Assembly: GCA_008330645.1 (NCBI GenBank)
Contig: VLTN01000004.1
Span: forward strand, 248,001-312,000
Length of the DNA stretch: 64,000 bases
Source of the DNA: Cafeteria roenbergensis
Taxonomy: Eukaryota > Sar > Bigyra > Bicosoecida > Cafeteriaceae
Reading direction: 5' to 3'
Shown here: positions 19,252-28,778 of the stretch, piece after piece
Layout of the letters: each line of letters begins with the position of its first letter
How positions within the stretch are numbered: the stretch's first letter is position 1
Position numbers and translations under genes: made by a program
The notes under the pieces: model-generated
The model's database searches: none
The model's input: only the letters and a program-made list of their open reading frames with translations
Told to the model about the DNA's origin: nothing

Positions 19252-22200
19252 TCATGTATCAAGAGAGTCATCGCTCGACCACCCGTCATCGGAGTCATGG
19301 TCGGCCCCGCGGCCCCGCATGGCCATCCTCCTGGCGTCCAGCGCAGCCTTGAGTCCCACATTCATCTGGCTGACTGAGAGCGGAATTGCGGGCGTTTGCG
19401 CAGAAGCGGCGGAACTCGCCGCGGGTGAGCTGGCAGCAGCTGCCGCACTGGCTTGCCCTCGGGACGCGTCGCTGCGCGCCTTCCTTACTGCGGCAGGGAG
19501 CACTGACAGCGCCAGCGCGCGCATCCCTTCCAACACCGCAGCGCCGCTCCCAGCTGGCGAGAGGGCCTTGAAAGCATCGAGCGCCTGGCTCAGCGAAGCG
19601 GCCGCCTTGGTGGCTGCAGATTCGACGGCTCGCGCTGCCTCCGCTGCCGCCGGAAGTCCGCTAGCGACGATCCTGGCGCTCAGCTTCGCCGCGTTGGTCA
19701 TTGCCGTTTTCATGCGGGCAAGCGCCAGATCATCCGCCTGGGAGATGCTGCGGCGCGTCCTGAGTGCCGGCTGCGCGCTCACATACCAATACACGGGCGA
19801 GTCCGAGCAGCGAGCCTCGGGCGGCTGTTCGAGCGCGTCTGGACCGAGGGACAGAAGAACCTTTGCGATCTTGGACGCAGGGGGCAGGGCCGACATGGAG
19901 AAGCCGGACACCCAATTGCGGCCCGCTTCCTCGTCATCCAGAGAGCCAGAGCCATGTTCCGCGGACAGGGAAGCCCCAAGCGCGGCAAGGAACTCCCTGA
20001 GGCCGCGCGAGCCCGAAAGTACGGTGGCAGCTGCGGCGTTGGCCTCAGCCGCCGCCGCCAGCTCCTCGGCCGCCTCGGGAATGGACATGGCCAACTCGCA
20101 AAGCTGGGCCACGTCGGTCAGGCACCGGCTGTGGCCACCCAGCGCCTCGAGCAGGGCGCGGCCCTCCTCCCCAAGCCCACCGTTGGACTCCGTCGACAGC
20201 CCGGTGGACGCAATCGCCGCTGACTCTGACGGCGAAGGCAGCACCTTGATGATCATCGCGATGCCCTCCTGGCCGCCGAGCTCGCCCAGCGAGAACGACT
20301 CGAGCGCGCTGATCAGGGACCTGGCACGGTCAGCCGCCCCTCCCGAAGCCGACCCGTAGGCCGGGACAGACCGCTTGAGGCTTGAGAGGCCCAGCTCGAT
20401 GGACTGCGCCCTCTGTGCCGTCAGAGTGAGGGGCCGCGTCGACCCCGAAGGACCACCAGGGGCCGGTGCTGCCTGCTCGCGGAAGGCAGCTCCCCCCGCC
20501 CCCGTCCCCGCCGCCGACGCCGACGCCGCCCCCGACGTCGCTTCGGCCGCCACAGCGGCTGCATCCACGCGTTCCTGTCTGGCCTTGGCCCGAAGCGCGA
20601 CCTGCTCAATCATGGAGAGCGGGCCTGGGCTCGGGCTGGCGGCCTGGCCGCTGCCGTGTCCATCGTCGGCGGGCTCCGAAGGCGAGGTGACCTGGGGGCC
20701 GTCCTCGGCGACGCGCTTCTCCCGCTGCGCGGCTGCCCGGGCAAGCTGCGCCGCAAGTCCGTCTCCTGCGGGGCCAGGGTGGACGCTGGGCCTGACCACC
20801 TCTGGCCTGCCTGGCGGGCCGCCCCTTGCCGCTCCCATGGCCGACCGCACCGGCCGTGCTGTGCGCCCCGGCCGCACCGGCCGTGCGGGGCGCCCCGGCC
20901 GCGCCGGCCGTGCCGAATGCCCTGGCCGCGCCGGCCGTGCCGAATGCCCTGGCCGCGCCGGTCGTGCTGGCTGCCCTGGCCGCGGGCCGCGGGGCGGGCC
21001 ACGTGGCCGAGGTCCCACGAGGCGGCCCGCATCACGCACTTCGCTTCGGGTGGCCAAATGAGCGCGATCGGCATCCGGCTGCATCTCAGCGTCCGGCTGG
21101 GCGACCCGTGTCTGGCCCTGGGTGCCCGTGCCGGGTGCGGAATGCTCGCTTGCGCCCGTCGCGCTCACGGCCCCAACAGCCTCCTGGGCCTCCTGGTGCG
21201 ACACGCCCGACGCAACCAGCTGCTCCATGACCTCCGTTGCGGTGGACCCGAGCCGCATCCACTCCCGCGCCTTCGCCACCGCGAAGGGCTCGGCACGGAG
21301 CGCCCTGGTGCCTCTGACGACAGAGTCGAGGCCGGAGGTGTCAAAGTGTCCGACCGCGAGCGCTGGCGGTGAAGCCGGTCTCGTAGTGTGAGGCAGCGGC
21401 TGTGCCCTGGAGTGGCGGGAAACGACCGAGGCAGAGTCATCCAAGCTGGCGTCCTCCTGGAGCGCCGAGGCCACTGAGCCGTCGGGAGACGACCGATGTA
21501 CGCCACGAACGAGTTCGGGCGACGACCGATGCACGTCACGAACGAGTTCGGGCGAGCGACCGTGGTCGCTGCCGGAGTCAGGTCCGCGGCGCAGGGAAAC
21601 CACCGACCGCGGACATGCGTCGCTGAGCAGCCTCAGCTCGAGCGAGCTCTGGTCGGCCGAGGGCTCCATGCTGAACTTCACTGAAGAGCGGCTCACCACG
21701 GTCAAGCCGCCCACCCACGTTTGCTTGAAGTACACCATCTGGTACTGGCCGCGCTCGTTGGGCAGCTCGGAGGGCCCGAAGCTGAGCACCCCCGACCCCT
21801 CCGACGGCACCGCCTTGTAGCAGTGGGTGCTGGCGCCGGCACGCGGGGCCTCGCCGTCTCGGGCAACCCCGATGTACTCGTTCCGCTTGGAGCCGAACCA
21901 TCCCGCTGCAGGGAGCGGGCGGGTTGTGTACCTCACGTCCAGGCGCGCGGGGCACGCCACTGGGGCGACAGACGGCGCTGGCGCCACCGCAGCCGCGCCC
22001 TTGTCGGCGTCACGGGCAGCGTCGGCCGAGGCTCCGGCGCCGGGAAGGTACAAGTCAAGCACAGGCGGCCGAACATTGAACGGCAGAGAGCGGGCGGCCT
22101 CGGCGGGGCCGCCAGCTGCTGAGCCAGCCGGGTGGCATACGTAGACAAACTGCCACTCTCCCGGCAGCTTCGGCGCCTGCTCGTCCGCAAACGTGAGGTC

Positions 22201-25065
22201 GCCGTGCTCCCACCAGGCGTTGTCGATCTGGGCGAGCACTTGCAGCCTGGGCGTCTCGCCGACGACGCAGCCTGTGGCCGCGAGGGATGAAGCGATCGTC
22301 GACCGAAGGTCCATGTCCGACACAGGGCTCGGGGCGGGCAGCGGCAAGCGGATCGCTTGCGGGCTGGACACGTCTTGGCCGAGCGGAACCAGTGCGACGA
22401 AGTCTCGCGCGGACCGCCAGCACGACGCGCGCCACCGCACCTTGACGCCCTCCCCGAAGAAGGGCTCGGGGACCAGGTCCTGCCGAGCCGTGCGGCAGAT
22501 GAGCGCGGGGCCGACGTCCGCAGCCACGAGCGAAGCACTTGTCTGCGACTGGGCTTCCATCCCGGAAGCGGCAGCCCGAGCCGCGCCAGCTGCGGCGGTG
22601 GAGGCGGCTGCGGCGGCGGAGGCGGGCTCGTCGACAGACCAGGGCTCTGCCGGGGCGCCTGAGCCTGCAGCACCCCCAGCGGGTGCGCCGCTTGCCCTGA
22701 ACTGGAGCGCGCGCTTCACCACCAGTGGCGCGGGCGCCTCGCTGGACGCGGCCAGCCACGAGGCGGCGTTTGCGGGGATGAGCCGGCCAATGGGCACCGA
22801 CGTGCCCCGGGCAGACGTGCTGTCTCCGACCGCTGCAGAAACGACTGCAGAGTCCACGAGAGGCAGCAGGGAAGGCCCGAGCGCAACGCATGGGGCCGAG
22901 TGCTCGACCACGGCTGCGCGGCCTCTGTCGTCAATGCAGTAGGAAAGGCGAAACAGCCCTGGGAACGGGAGGCCCAGCGGCACAAACCGCGAGTGCCCCA
23001 GGGCCTGGGCGCTGGACGCCAGCGCCACTTGCAACGCACACATGCCCGTGCCCGGCTCTTCTGCCAGCGAGTCGGAGCTCTTGGGTGCGGTTGGACCCAT
23101 CGCGGCAAAGATTCGGCCCGAGGCAGAAACGGCAGATCCCGGGTGGCTGATGCGCCAGACCTTGACAGAGTCCGACTTGGACGCCAGCGGCGAAGCTTTG
23201 AAGCAGGCCGTGACGGCGGCGCCCCACGGCACACTCACCACGCCGTCGCAGAGCAGGGCATGCAACGGGCCGATGACGCTGGTGGCCGTCTCCGACGCCG
23301 ACTTCTCCGGCCAGAGCTGCCTGTCATCCTGAACGTAGATGCCCCTGGTATCCGCAGCAAAAATACGAGGGCCGCGCGCCTCCAGCATGCTCGAGGCCAC
23401 CAGCGCGTCCATGCAGGCCGGGTAGACGATGCTTGACGGCGCGTCGCTCAGAATCACCTTCTTCCCCACAACCAGGCGGGAGGTGGACGTGCAAGGCCCC
23501 TTGCGCATGGCGTCGTAGCGGAGGTAGAAGGCGAGGTAGTGGCCCGGCTGCGTTGCGGCTGCTGCTCCGCTGAGGGTCAGCGAAAGGCGCTTGCGGCCCA
23601 GGGAGAGAGGAGCCGGGTCGGCCGGCAGAACGACCCGGCTCAAGTCCTCACGCCGCGCGTCCGCGGCGACCTCGAACTCTGCGCACCCAAGCTCGGAGGT
23701 GGGGAACGCAACAGAGGCGAGCGCCTCCTTGCTCACCCTGTGGTGGTCCGCGCCGGTGTACGACAATGCGGCTCGAAGGGGAGTGGGCGCGCGAGCCGAG
23801 GACGACCGCCAGGCCGCTTCGGTCTGCCGCACCAGCACCACGCGGTCGCCGGCGTTGGATTCAGACGTCAGCGCCTGGAAGCGGAGGGGCTGACCCCACC
23901 ACACCTGGTTTGCCTTGGACAGCGACTCCGTCGTTGGGCCGCTGTCGAGCCCTATCTCCGGGGCGAGCACGATGATGGGGTTGGTGGCGATTGGCTCCCA
24001 CCCGCTGAGCAGCTGCACGACGAAGCCCAGCTGCCACCTCCCCGGCCTGCTCACCGTTGGGACAGCGCTGGCGAACATCCCACCCTCTGTACCAAACTCA
24101 AGGAGCGGTCCCCCCTCGGCGTCGTGGTCTTTGGTCACGTTGCGACTCCGCCCTTGCTTGATCGCCGCCTGCCACGTCTCCGGCTCGGACGCGTCGTCGC
24201 CGCACCAACGCAGCACGACGGCACTTTTGAAACCGCGGGGGCGGCCCTCGGTGTTGCTCAGGTGGGGTGAGCACTGAACGTCCACGAGGATGCCCTCCCC
24301 GCAGGGCAGCACCAGCGCCTTCCCCGCCGAGGGGTGAACCTGCAGCGGGAACTCGTCCCACTTGAGGTTCTTGAACACGTCGCTTCTCGTTTTCCCGTTG
24401 TCCTCGAGCTTGAGCACCTCCAGGCTCGAATCCACTGCTGTGCGCGCTCCAGCGCGGAGTGGTGGGGCGTGCACAAAAAAGTCGCAAGTGCAGCTCGGTG
24501 TGACGGGCCGCTGCTTCGGCTCAAGCTTGTCGGCCGTGCTGGGCGACACCCACCTCACGACCCACGCGAGACTGCGCATCACGCGCTCCCCGAAAGTCAT
24601 TTGGTCCTCGTCAGTGATGCGCAAGTACTCGGGTTCTGCGGCGTCCTCCCCTGGCTCAAGCGCGCGCCGCTCGCGCGCCGCAGACGGTCGCCAGACAACC
24701 TGGAGGCGGTAACGGCCTGGAACTACCATGACAGGGGTGCTCATCCGCGTGCGGGTCGGAGAGCCGCGGAATGTCTTCTTGAGCGAAAAGGAGCCGTCCG
24801 GAGACATCTGCAGAAGCTCCACGTTTCCCTTGACATCGGCATCGCCCGCGCTGATTTCGAACAGTACAGGGTCTCCCGCGAAAAAGACCGGAGGCACCTC
24901 GTCCTCCCTACGCGCCCGGAAGGCGAGGAGTTTGATGTCGAACTGCGTCTGGATGGCTCGCCAGTAGCTCACGGCCAGTGTAAGCACCACGGCTGCCACC
25001 ACAATCCAGAACGGGTGGTCAAGCGATAGCATCTGGGTGATGGTGCCGGCGGAGGGAGACACCAT
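19252..25065 (-). CDS. Giant membrane-anchored protein with SKICH-like repeats and an FH2-like C-terminal region
   Basis: Single exon, 1937 residues. A hydrophobic segment near the N-terminus (WIVVAAVVLTLAVSYW, about residues 20-36) suggests a membrane anchor. At least four beta-sandwich-like segments follow, each with a terminal GxY/W...F pattern: VPGRYRLQVVW, GHYLAFYLRYDA, PGEWQFVYVC and RGQYQMVYFKQT...SSVKF. The last, with YIGVARDGE upstream, resembles a SKICH domain. Next come low-complexity linkers including PGHSARPAR repeats, and a UBA-like helix trio (EVMEQLVASGVSHQEAQEAV). The final ~400 residues read like a diverged formin FH2 region: KVLPSPSE, then DVAQLCELAMSIPEAAEEL, then GLREFLAALGASL. 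These assignments are pattern-based and tentative. The ATG at 25065 precedes the membrane segment directly. Confidence 0.6.
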   Translation of the reverse strand: MVSPSAGTITQMLSLDHPFWIVVAAVVLTLAVSYWRAIQTQFDIKLLAFRARREDEVPPVFFAGDPVLFEISAGDADVKGNVELLQMSPDGSFSLKKTFRGSPTRTRMSTPVMVVPGRYRLQVVWRPSAARERRALEPGEDAAEPEYLRITDEDQMTFGERVMRSLAWVVRWVSPSTADKLEPKQRPVTPSCTCDFFVHAPPLRAGARTAVDSSLEVLKLEDNGKTRSDVFKNLKWDEFPLQVHPSAGKALVLPCGEGILVDVQCSPHLSNTEGRPRGFKSAVVLRWCGDDASEPETWQAAIKQGRSRNVTKDHDAEGGPLLEFGTEGGMFASAVPTVSRPGRWQLGFVVQLLSGWEPIATNPIIVLAPEIGLDSGPTTESLSKANQVWWGQPLRFQALTSESNAGDRVVLVRQTEAAWRSSSARAPTPLRAALSYTGADHHRVSKEALASVAFPTSELGCAEFEVAADARREDLSRVVLPADPAPLSLGRKRLSLTLSGAAAATQPGHYLAFYLRYDAMRKGPCTSTSRLVVGKKVILSDAPSSIVYPACMDALVASSMLEARGPRIFAADTRGIYVQDDRQLWPEKSASETATSVIGPLHALLCDGVVSVPWGAAVTACFKASPLASKSDSVKVWRISHPGSAVSASGRIFAAMGPTAPKSSDSLAEEPGTGMCALQVALASSAQALGHSRFVPLGLPFPGLFRLSYCIDDRGRAAVVEHSAPCVALGPSLLPLVDSAVVSAAVGDSTSARGTSVPIGRLIPANAASWLAASSEAPAPLVVKRALQFRASGAPAGGAAGSGAPAEPWSVDEPASAAAAASTAAAGAARAAASGMEAQSQTSASLVAADVGPALICRTARQDLVPEPFFGEGVKVRWRASCWRSARDFVALVPLGQDVSSPQAIRLPLPAPSPVSDMDLRSTIASSLAATGCVVGETPRLQVLAQIDNAWWEHGDLTFADEQAPKLPGEWQFVYVCHPAGSAAGGPAEAARSLPFNVRPPVLDLYLPGAGASADAARDADKGAAAVAPAPSVAPVACPARLDVRYTTRPLPAAGWFGSKRNEYIGVARDGEAPRAGASTHCYKAVPSEGSGVLSFGPSELPNERGQYQMVYFKQTWVGGLTVVSRSSVKFSMEPSADQSSLELRLLSDACPRSVVSLRRGPDSGSDHGRSPELVRDVHRSSPELVRGVHRSSPDGSVASALQEDASLDDSASVVSRHSRAQPLPHTTRPASPPALAVGHFDTSGLDSVVRGTRALRAEPFAVAKAREWMRLGSTATEVMEQLVASGVSHQEAQEAVGAVSATGASEHSAPGTGTQGQTRVAQPDAEMQPDADRAHLATRSEVRDAGRLVGPRPRGPPRGPRPGQPARPARPGHSARPARPGHSARPARPGRPARPVRPGRTARPVRSAMGAARGGPPGRPEVVRPSVHPGPAGDGLAAQLARAAAQREKRVAEDGPQVTSPSEPADDGHGSGQAASPSPGPLSMIEQVALRAKARQERVDAAAVAAEATSGAASASAAGTGAGGAAFREQAAPAPGGPSGSTRPLTLTAQRAQSIELGLSSLKRSVPAYGSASGGAADRARSLISALESFSLGELGGQEGIAMIIKVLPSPSESAAIASTGLSTESNGGLGEEGRALLEALGGHSRCLTDVAQLCELAMSIPEAAEELAAAAEANAAAATVLSGSRGLREFLAALGASLSAEHGSGSLDDEEAGRNWVSGFSMSALPPASKIAKVLLSLGPDALEQPPEARCSDSPVYWYVSAQPALRTRRSISQADDLALARMKTAMTNAAKLSARIVASGLPAAAEAARAVESAATKAAASLSQALDAFKALSPAGSGAAVLEGMRALALSVLPAAVRKARSDASRGQASAAAAASSPAASSAASAQTPAIPLSVSQMNVGLKAALDARRMAMRGRGADHDSDDGWSSDDSLDT
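20858..20996 (-). repeat. 27-bp imperfect tandem repeat coding PGHSARPAR-type units
   Basis: Arg/Pro-rich repeat inside the giant gene. The perfect unit is 27 bp (the GAATGCCCTGG landmark recurs at 20915 and 20942), flanked by degenerate copies. It encodes a basic, disordered linker and keeps frame. Confidence 0.8.
21488..21556 (-). repeat. 33-bp direct repeat, two copies, in the giant gene
   Basis: GACGACCGATG recurs 33 bases apart (21488 and 21521). The repeat encodes SPELVRDVHRS and SPELVRGVHRS, an 11-residue in-frame duplication in a disordered linker. Confidence 0.8.
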
Positions 25066-25334
25066 GGTCCCGCGGGAGGTTCGGTAGCACCTTCCGGGGC
25101 GGGCCAAGGACGCGATCGGCGCCTGAGAGTGTTGCTTCGGCGGTGGAGCCAGGAACTGGGCGCTGCTTCGGATGTTGTGCGATCCGCAAATAACGCGCGG
25201 TGGCAGAGCAGCAACTGACCACCGGCCGCTGCGAGCACACGTTGCCTGGCCCAGCGGGGCGGCTGCGACAGCTTCCCCTGCGCCAAATCGCGTTCGCCTG
25301 AAAAGGCTGCACTGTGCCGCCTCCGCGAAGCCGC
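25066..25334. promoter_or_regulatory. Shared upstream region of the giant gene (-) and IPK1 (+)
   Basis: This 269-base divergent spacer contains the 5' UTRs and promoters of both genes. It has no coding-like frame or clear core-promoter motif. Confidence 0.4.
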
Positions 25335-27599
25335 ATGGACGGCGCGAAGGCTGGGGGCCCCGCTGATTCTGCAACGCTGCCGTCGCTTGGCGAACCGCAC
25401 CTCGACCTCCCGCCGGCCCGCGAGTGGGAGTACAAAGCAGAGGGCAAGCACAATGTGGTAATGACATATGCCGGCACTGCCGTGCGCTGGGTGGGCTTGG
25501 CGGTCCGGCTGCGCAAAGCGCACACCGGCGATGCCACCGAGTGCGTCCCAGAGGAGCACCTGCTCTTCCCCACCCACATGGACGAGTTTGCCAAGAGCGT
25601 GATGATTCCTCTGCTGGGCAAGGAGTACGTCGACCAGTGTGTCACGCTGTCGGTGGCACCACGGGTGCTTTGGGACTTCCAGGCGCGGCTGGAGGCGTGC
25701 GCGCTGTCAAGGCCAATCGCTCGTCGGCACGTCGGGCTGGACACGACAGCGTGCCGCGTCATGCTCATGACAGACTCCACCACCGTTGGAGCGCCAGACG
25801 CTGAGCTGCTCGCCGCGGTGGGCGGCGGCGGGACAGGAAGAGTTGTGCGCCTCGGCGCACCACTTGCCGTGGAGATCAAGCCCAAAGCCGGCATGGCTGT
25901 GAGCACTGCCGATGCGTCGGTTGTGCTCCCGCTTGCCCCGGGTTGCTGCCCGTGCCAGGAGAGGCCGGAATCCCCTGCCCGTGGGGTGGGACCGGCGCGA
26001 GGCGACAAGGATGCCGCGCTGGCTGTTCCGTGCGGCGCCCTGGCGGCCTCCCCTGCTGATTCTGCCGCTGCTGTTGGTTCTGCAACCGCCCCCTTCGCGG
26101 CGGCGACGGCGGCGACGGCTGGATCAGCGCTCGCGGCTGCGTCCAAGTTTCGCATGCAGCAGGTCTGGAAGGTGACCAAGGGCAAAGCACTTCGCGCCTC
26201 GGCCTACTGCCCGCTGGACCTGTTCAGCTCCTCGCGGGGGCGACGGCTTGCGGCGCTGCGCTCGCTTGTCCAGACGCCGCACAACAACTTTCGTCTCTTC
26301 GCCCGTGGCGCGGCTCCGTTCCCGCCGGCGGACCACCACGACCGCCGAACTCACGAGCAGCGCGAGCTCCTCAAGGCCGGTGTCGAGCCGGAGGAGGACG
26401 CCCCTGCGGCCATGGCCCCAGCAGAGTACGAGGAGTGCCTCGACACGTCCCTGGCCCGAACGAGCGTGGGGCAGCTGTGCGCATCCACCGCCAGCGCGGC
26501 ATCCCCAGCGACCAGAACGGACGACCCGCGGGTGGAGGAGCGCGCATGCTGCCCATCCGCCGCCAGGGAAGCCGCGGTCGGCGGCGAGAGCGAGCCTGGG
26601 CGCAAGGAGGAACTCTGCACGGCCACGTGGCACGGCCTTGACCGGTCCCTCGCCGCGGCAAGCGCAGACGGCGGGGCACGAGGGCCTCGGAGCGTGTTGC
26701 TGGCGGCCCTCGTCGAAGCCCTTGAGCGCGAGCCCCTGCTTGCCCGGCTCCGCGGCACGCAGTGCTTGAGCAAGGGCGTGCGCTCCGGAGCCCTGTGGAG
26801 GGCGTTTCAGGAACCGCTAGAGGCCGCGTCGGGTCAGTCGTTCAAGTCGCCCAAGGCGGCCTACAAGTGGGCCCACGCGGAGAGCACAATCGCAGCTCAG
26901 GCTGCGGCGGTCAAGGCCTTCGCGAAGGACTGCGTGGGCGAAGGGGCAGCTGTGGCGGCGAGACGCACCGTGAGCCCGGCCGCAGCTGCGACGCAGCGGT
27001 TTCTCGTCGCCCAAGCCGCTTGCGACTGCAGCGTCCTGATTTCCCTCCAGCTGGCGTGGGTGCCTGCCGCGGCCGACTGCGACTCGACCCGGGCGCTGTC
27101 CCGCATGGGAGCATCCCAAGCGAAGCCCGGCGAGGCTGTGAGCGACCGAGGGGAGGGGGCGGAGTTTCTGGCCAGCCTGGAGCTGCAGAGGCCGGGCCGG
27201 GCGGCCGGTGCCGCGACCGCCCCTGTCCCAGCTGCCGGCGCGGGCGAAGAGCTCGGCGTGGCCCGCCGCCCGATCGGGGCATTCCGCCTCCGGGACTGCT
27301 TGCGCGGGCATGCTTCGCTGGAGGATGCGGGAGTGGCTGGCTCGGCACTCGCGGCGCAGCTTCGCGGCAACGGAGTGAGCTGGGGTGGAGAGGAGCCGTC
27401 TGTCGACGACGTGTGGGTATTCTACCGATTCAGCGTCGTGGATCTGGAGCCCAAGATGGTCTCTCGCATCCCCAAGTACGCTGCCAAGGATGCTGAAATC
27501 ACCGCAGCCTTTGCCAAATACCTCCGGGACCCTGGCGCCGCAGAAATGCCAGGCCGCTCCCAAGAGCCGCCGCAGCGTCCTGGCAGCGGTGGCCCGTGA
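25335..27599 (+). CDS. IPK1: Inositol-pentakisphosphate 2-kinase
   Basis: Phosphorylates InsP5 at position 2 to make phytate (InsP6), a cofactor in mRNA export and signalling. Single exon, 754 residues. Family motifs in order are WEYKAEGKHNVVMTY (ATP-site strand, EGxxN), AVRLRK, LAVEIKPKAG, YCPLDLFS followed by LVQTPHNNFRLF, VLLAALVEALEREPLLARL, and the C-terminal VVDLEPKMVSRIPKY...DAEIT. That last motif is the conserved D-x-x-K/IPKY end segment. The protein is longer than animal and plant IPK1 (about 450-490 residues) because of Ala/Ser-rich inserts, for example about residues 200-270 and 365-440. The first ATG in frame is at 25335 (MDGAKAGG). It converges on the bromodomain gene with 224 bases between. 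Confidence 0.92.
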   Translation: MDGAKAGGPADSATLPSLGEPHLDLPPAREWEYKAEGKHNVVMTYAGTAVRWVGLAVRLRKAHTGDATECVPEEHLLFPTHMDEFAKSVMIPLLGKEYVDQCVTLSVAPRVLWDFQARLEACALSRPIARRHVGLDTTACRVMLMTDSTTVGAPDAELLAAVGGGGTGRVVRLGAPLAVEIKPKAGMAVSTADASVVLPLAPGCCPCQERPESPARGVGPARGDKDAALAVPCGALAASPADSAAAVGSATAPFAAATAATAGSALAAASKFRMQQVWKVTKGKALRASAYCPLDLFSSSRGRRLAALRSLVQTPHNNFRLFARGAAPFPPADHHDRRTHEQRELLKAGVEPEEDAPAAMAPAEYEECLDTSLARTSVGQLCASTASAASPATRTDDPRVEERACCPSAAREAAVGGESEPGRKEELCTATWHGLDRSLAAASADGGARGPRSVLLAALVEALEREPLLARLRGTQCLSKGVRSGALWRAFQEPLEAASGQSFKSPKAAYKWAHAESTIAAQAAAVKAFAKDCVGEGAAVAARRTVSPAAAATQRFLVAQAACDCSVLISLQLAWVPAAADCDSTRALSRMGASQAKPGEAVSDRGEGAEFLASLELQRPGRAAGAATAPVPAAGAGEELGVARRPIGAFRLRDCLRGHASLEDAGVAGSALAAQLRGNGVSWGGEEPSVDDVWVFYRFSVVDLEPKMVSRIPKYAAKDAEITAAFAKYLRDPGAAEMPGRSQEPPQRPGSGGP

Positions 27600-27823
27600 C
27601 GCCGGAGCGGCAGGCCAACTCTTCGCACGACCAAGAAGTGATTGCCGTTTCGCGTGCGCTGCATGTGCCTCGCCTCGGAACTTTGTTGCAGCCAGCCATC
27701 GAACACTGCCGCACTGGTGCCCACGCCAGGCCAGCAACGCGAACATGAAACCACCACGGAGCCCGGCAAACCGCGAGGCGACGTGCGGCGCGGCGAGCAA
27801 GCACTCAGGGCATCACAGAACAT
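27600..27823. other. Convergent 3' spacer between IPK1 and the bromodomain gene
   Basis: These 224 bases should contain both 3' ends. There is no coding-like frame and no clear polyadenylation signal. Confidence 0.4.
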
Positions 27824-28747
27824 TCAAGCCAGAGGCACCACGATGCACCGGCCCGGCTCGAGCAGCCGGTCAGAGGCGGCGCCGCCCCACACGAGCGCCA
27901 CGTCCGCAGCAAGCGAGGCAAGGTGGGCTCCCATGGCCGCCTTGGCTGCCAAACGCGCGTCGGAGTCAGGCGCCCCAAAGGCGCGCGCCGAGCTGGCCGG
28001 CCGCACCTTGGCATCGGAGCGCAGCGCTTCGATTGTCGCAGCCCACCCGGGCTCGATGCGCCACGCCTTGGACGGCGGCCCTACCGGAACCACGCACTCG
28101 CCGGAAAGCTCTGCGTCGCCTGCGGGTCTGCTTCCGCCTCGGCACTGGAGCGCCAGCTTCAGCATCAGTGCAGGCCGCTGCGACGACCCGTGCGACGAAC
28201 GCGAAACGAGCGAGGCAGCAGCGGCCCAGCCGCCCGAAGCAGCGCTCGGGTCCTCCCTGACTTTGAGAACAGCGAGGCTGGGAACGCGAATCGTGTCCGC
28301 CGCTGCCGTCGCAGCTTCTGCCTCGCTGGACCAAGCGAGCTGCCCCATCGAGCTGGCCGCGGCCGGCACGCTGCTGGTGAAGGCACGGCCGACGGTCTTG
28401 TCCAGAGCAGTGTGCACGCTTGCGTCCAGCTGCAGCATCGCGACGGTGCGAGTTGACGGGCTCCCCGAGCTCGACGAGCTTGCAGGCAGGCGCACGCTCA
28501 CCTGCCAGGCGCTGTCGCCGCAAGCCTCGCATACGAGAGACCCGCTGCCAGCCGCAGCTTGCTTGAGGGCGGCCGCTTGCTCGTCCGACAGAGGAACGCT
28601 CCAGCCGGCTCCGGATGTGTCCTCCGCAGCCTCGCTCAAGGAGGTGGCCGACTGCGCGGGCACCTCGGCTGGCGATGCAAACATGCCCGCTGCGCCAAAG
28701 TGCGCAGGGGCAGCCACGGCCCCAGCGGCCCAGGCCAGATCCTCCTC

Positions 28748-28778
<31 letters not shown>

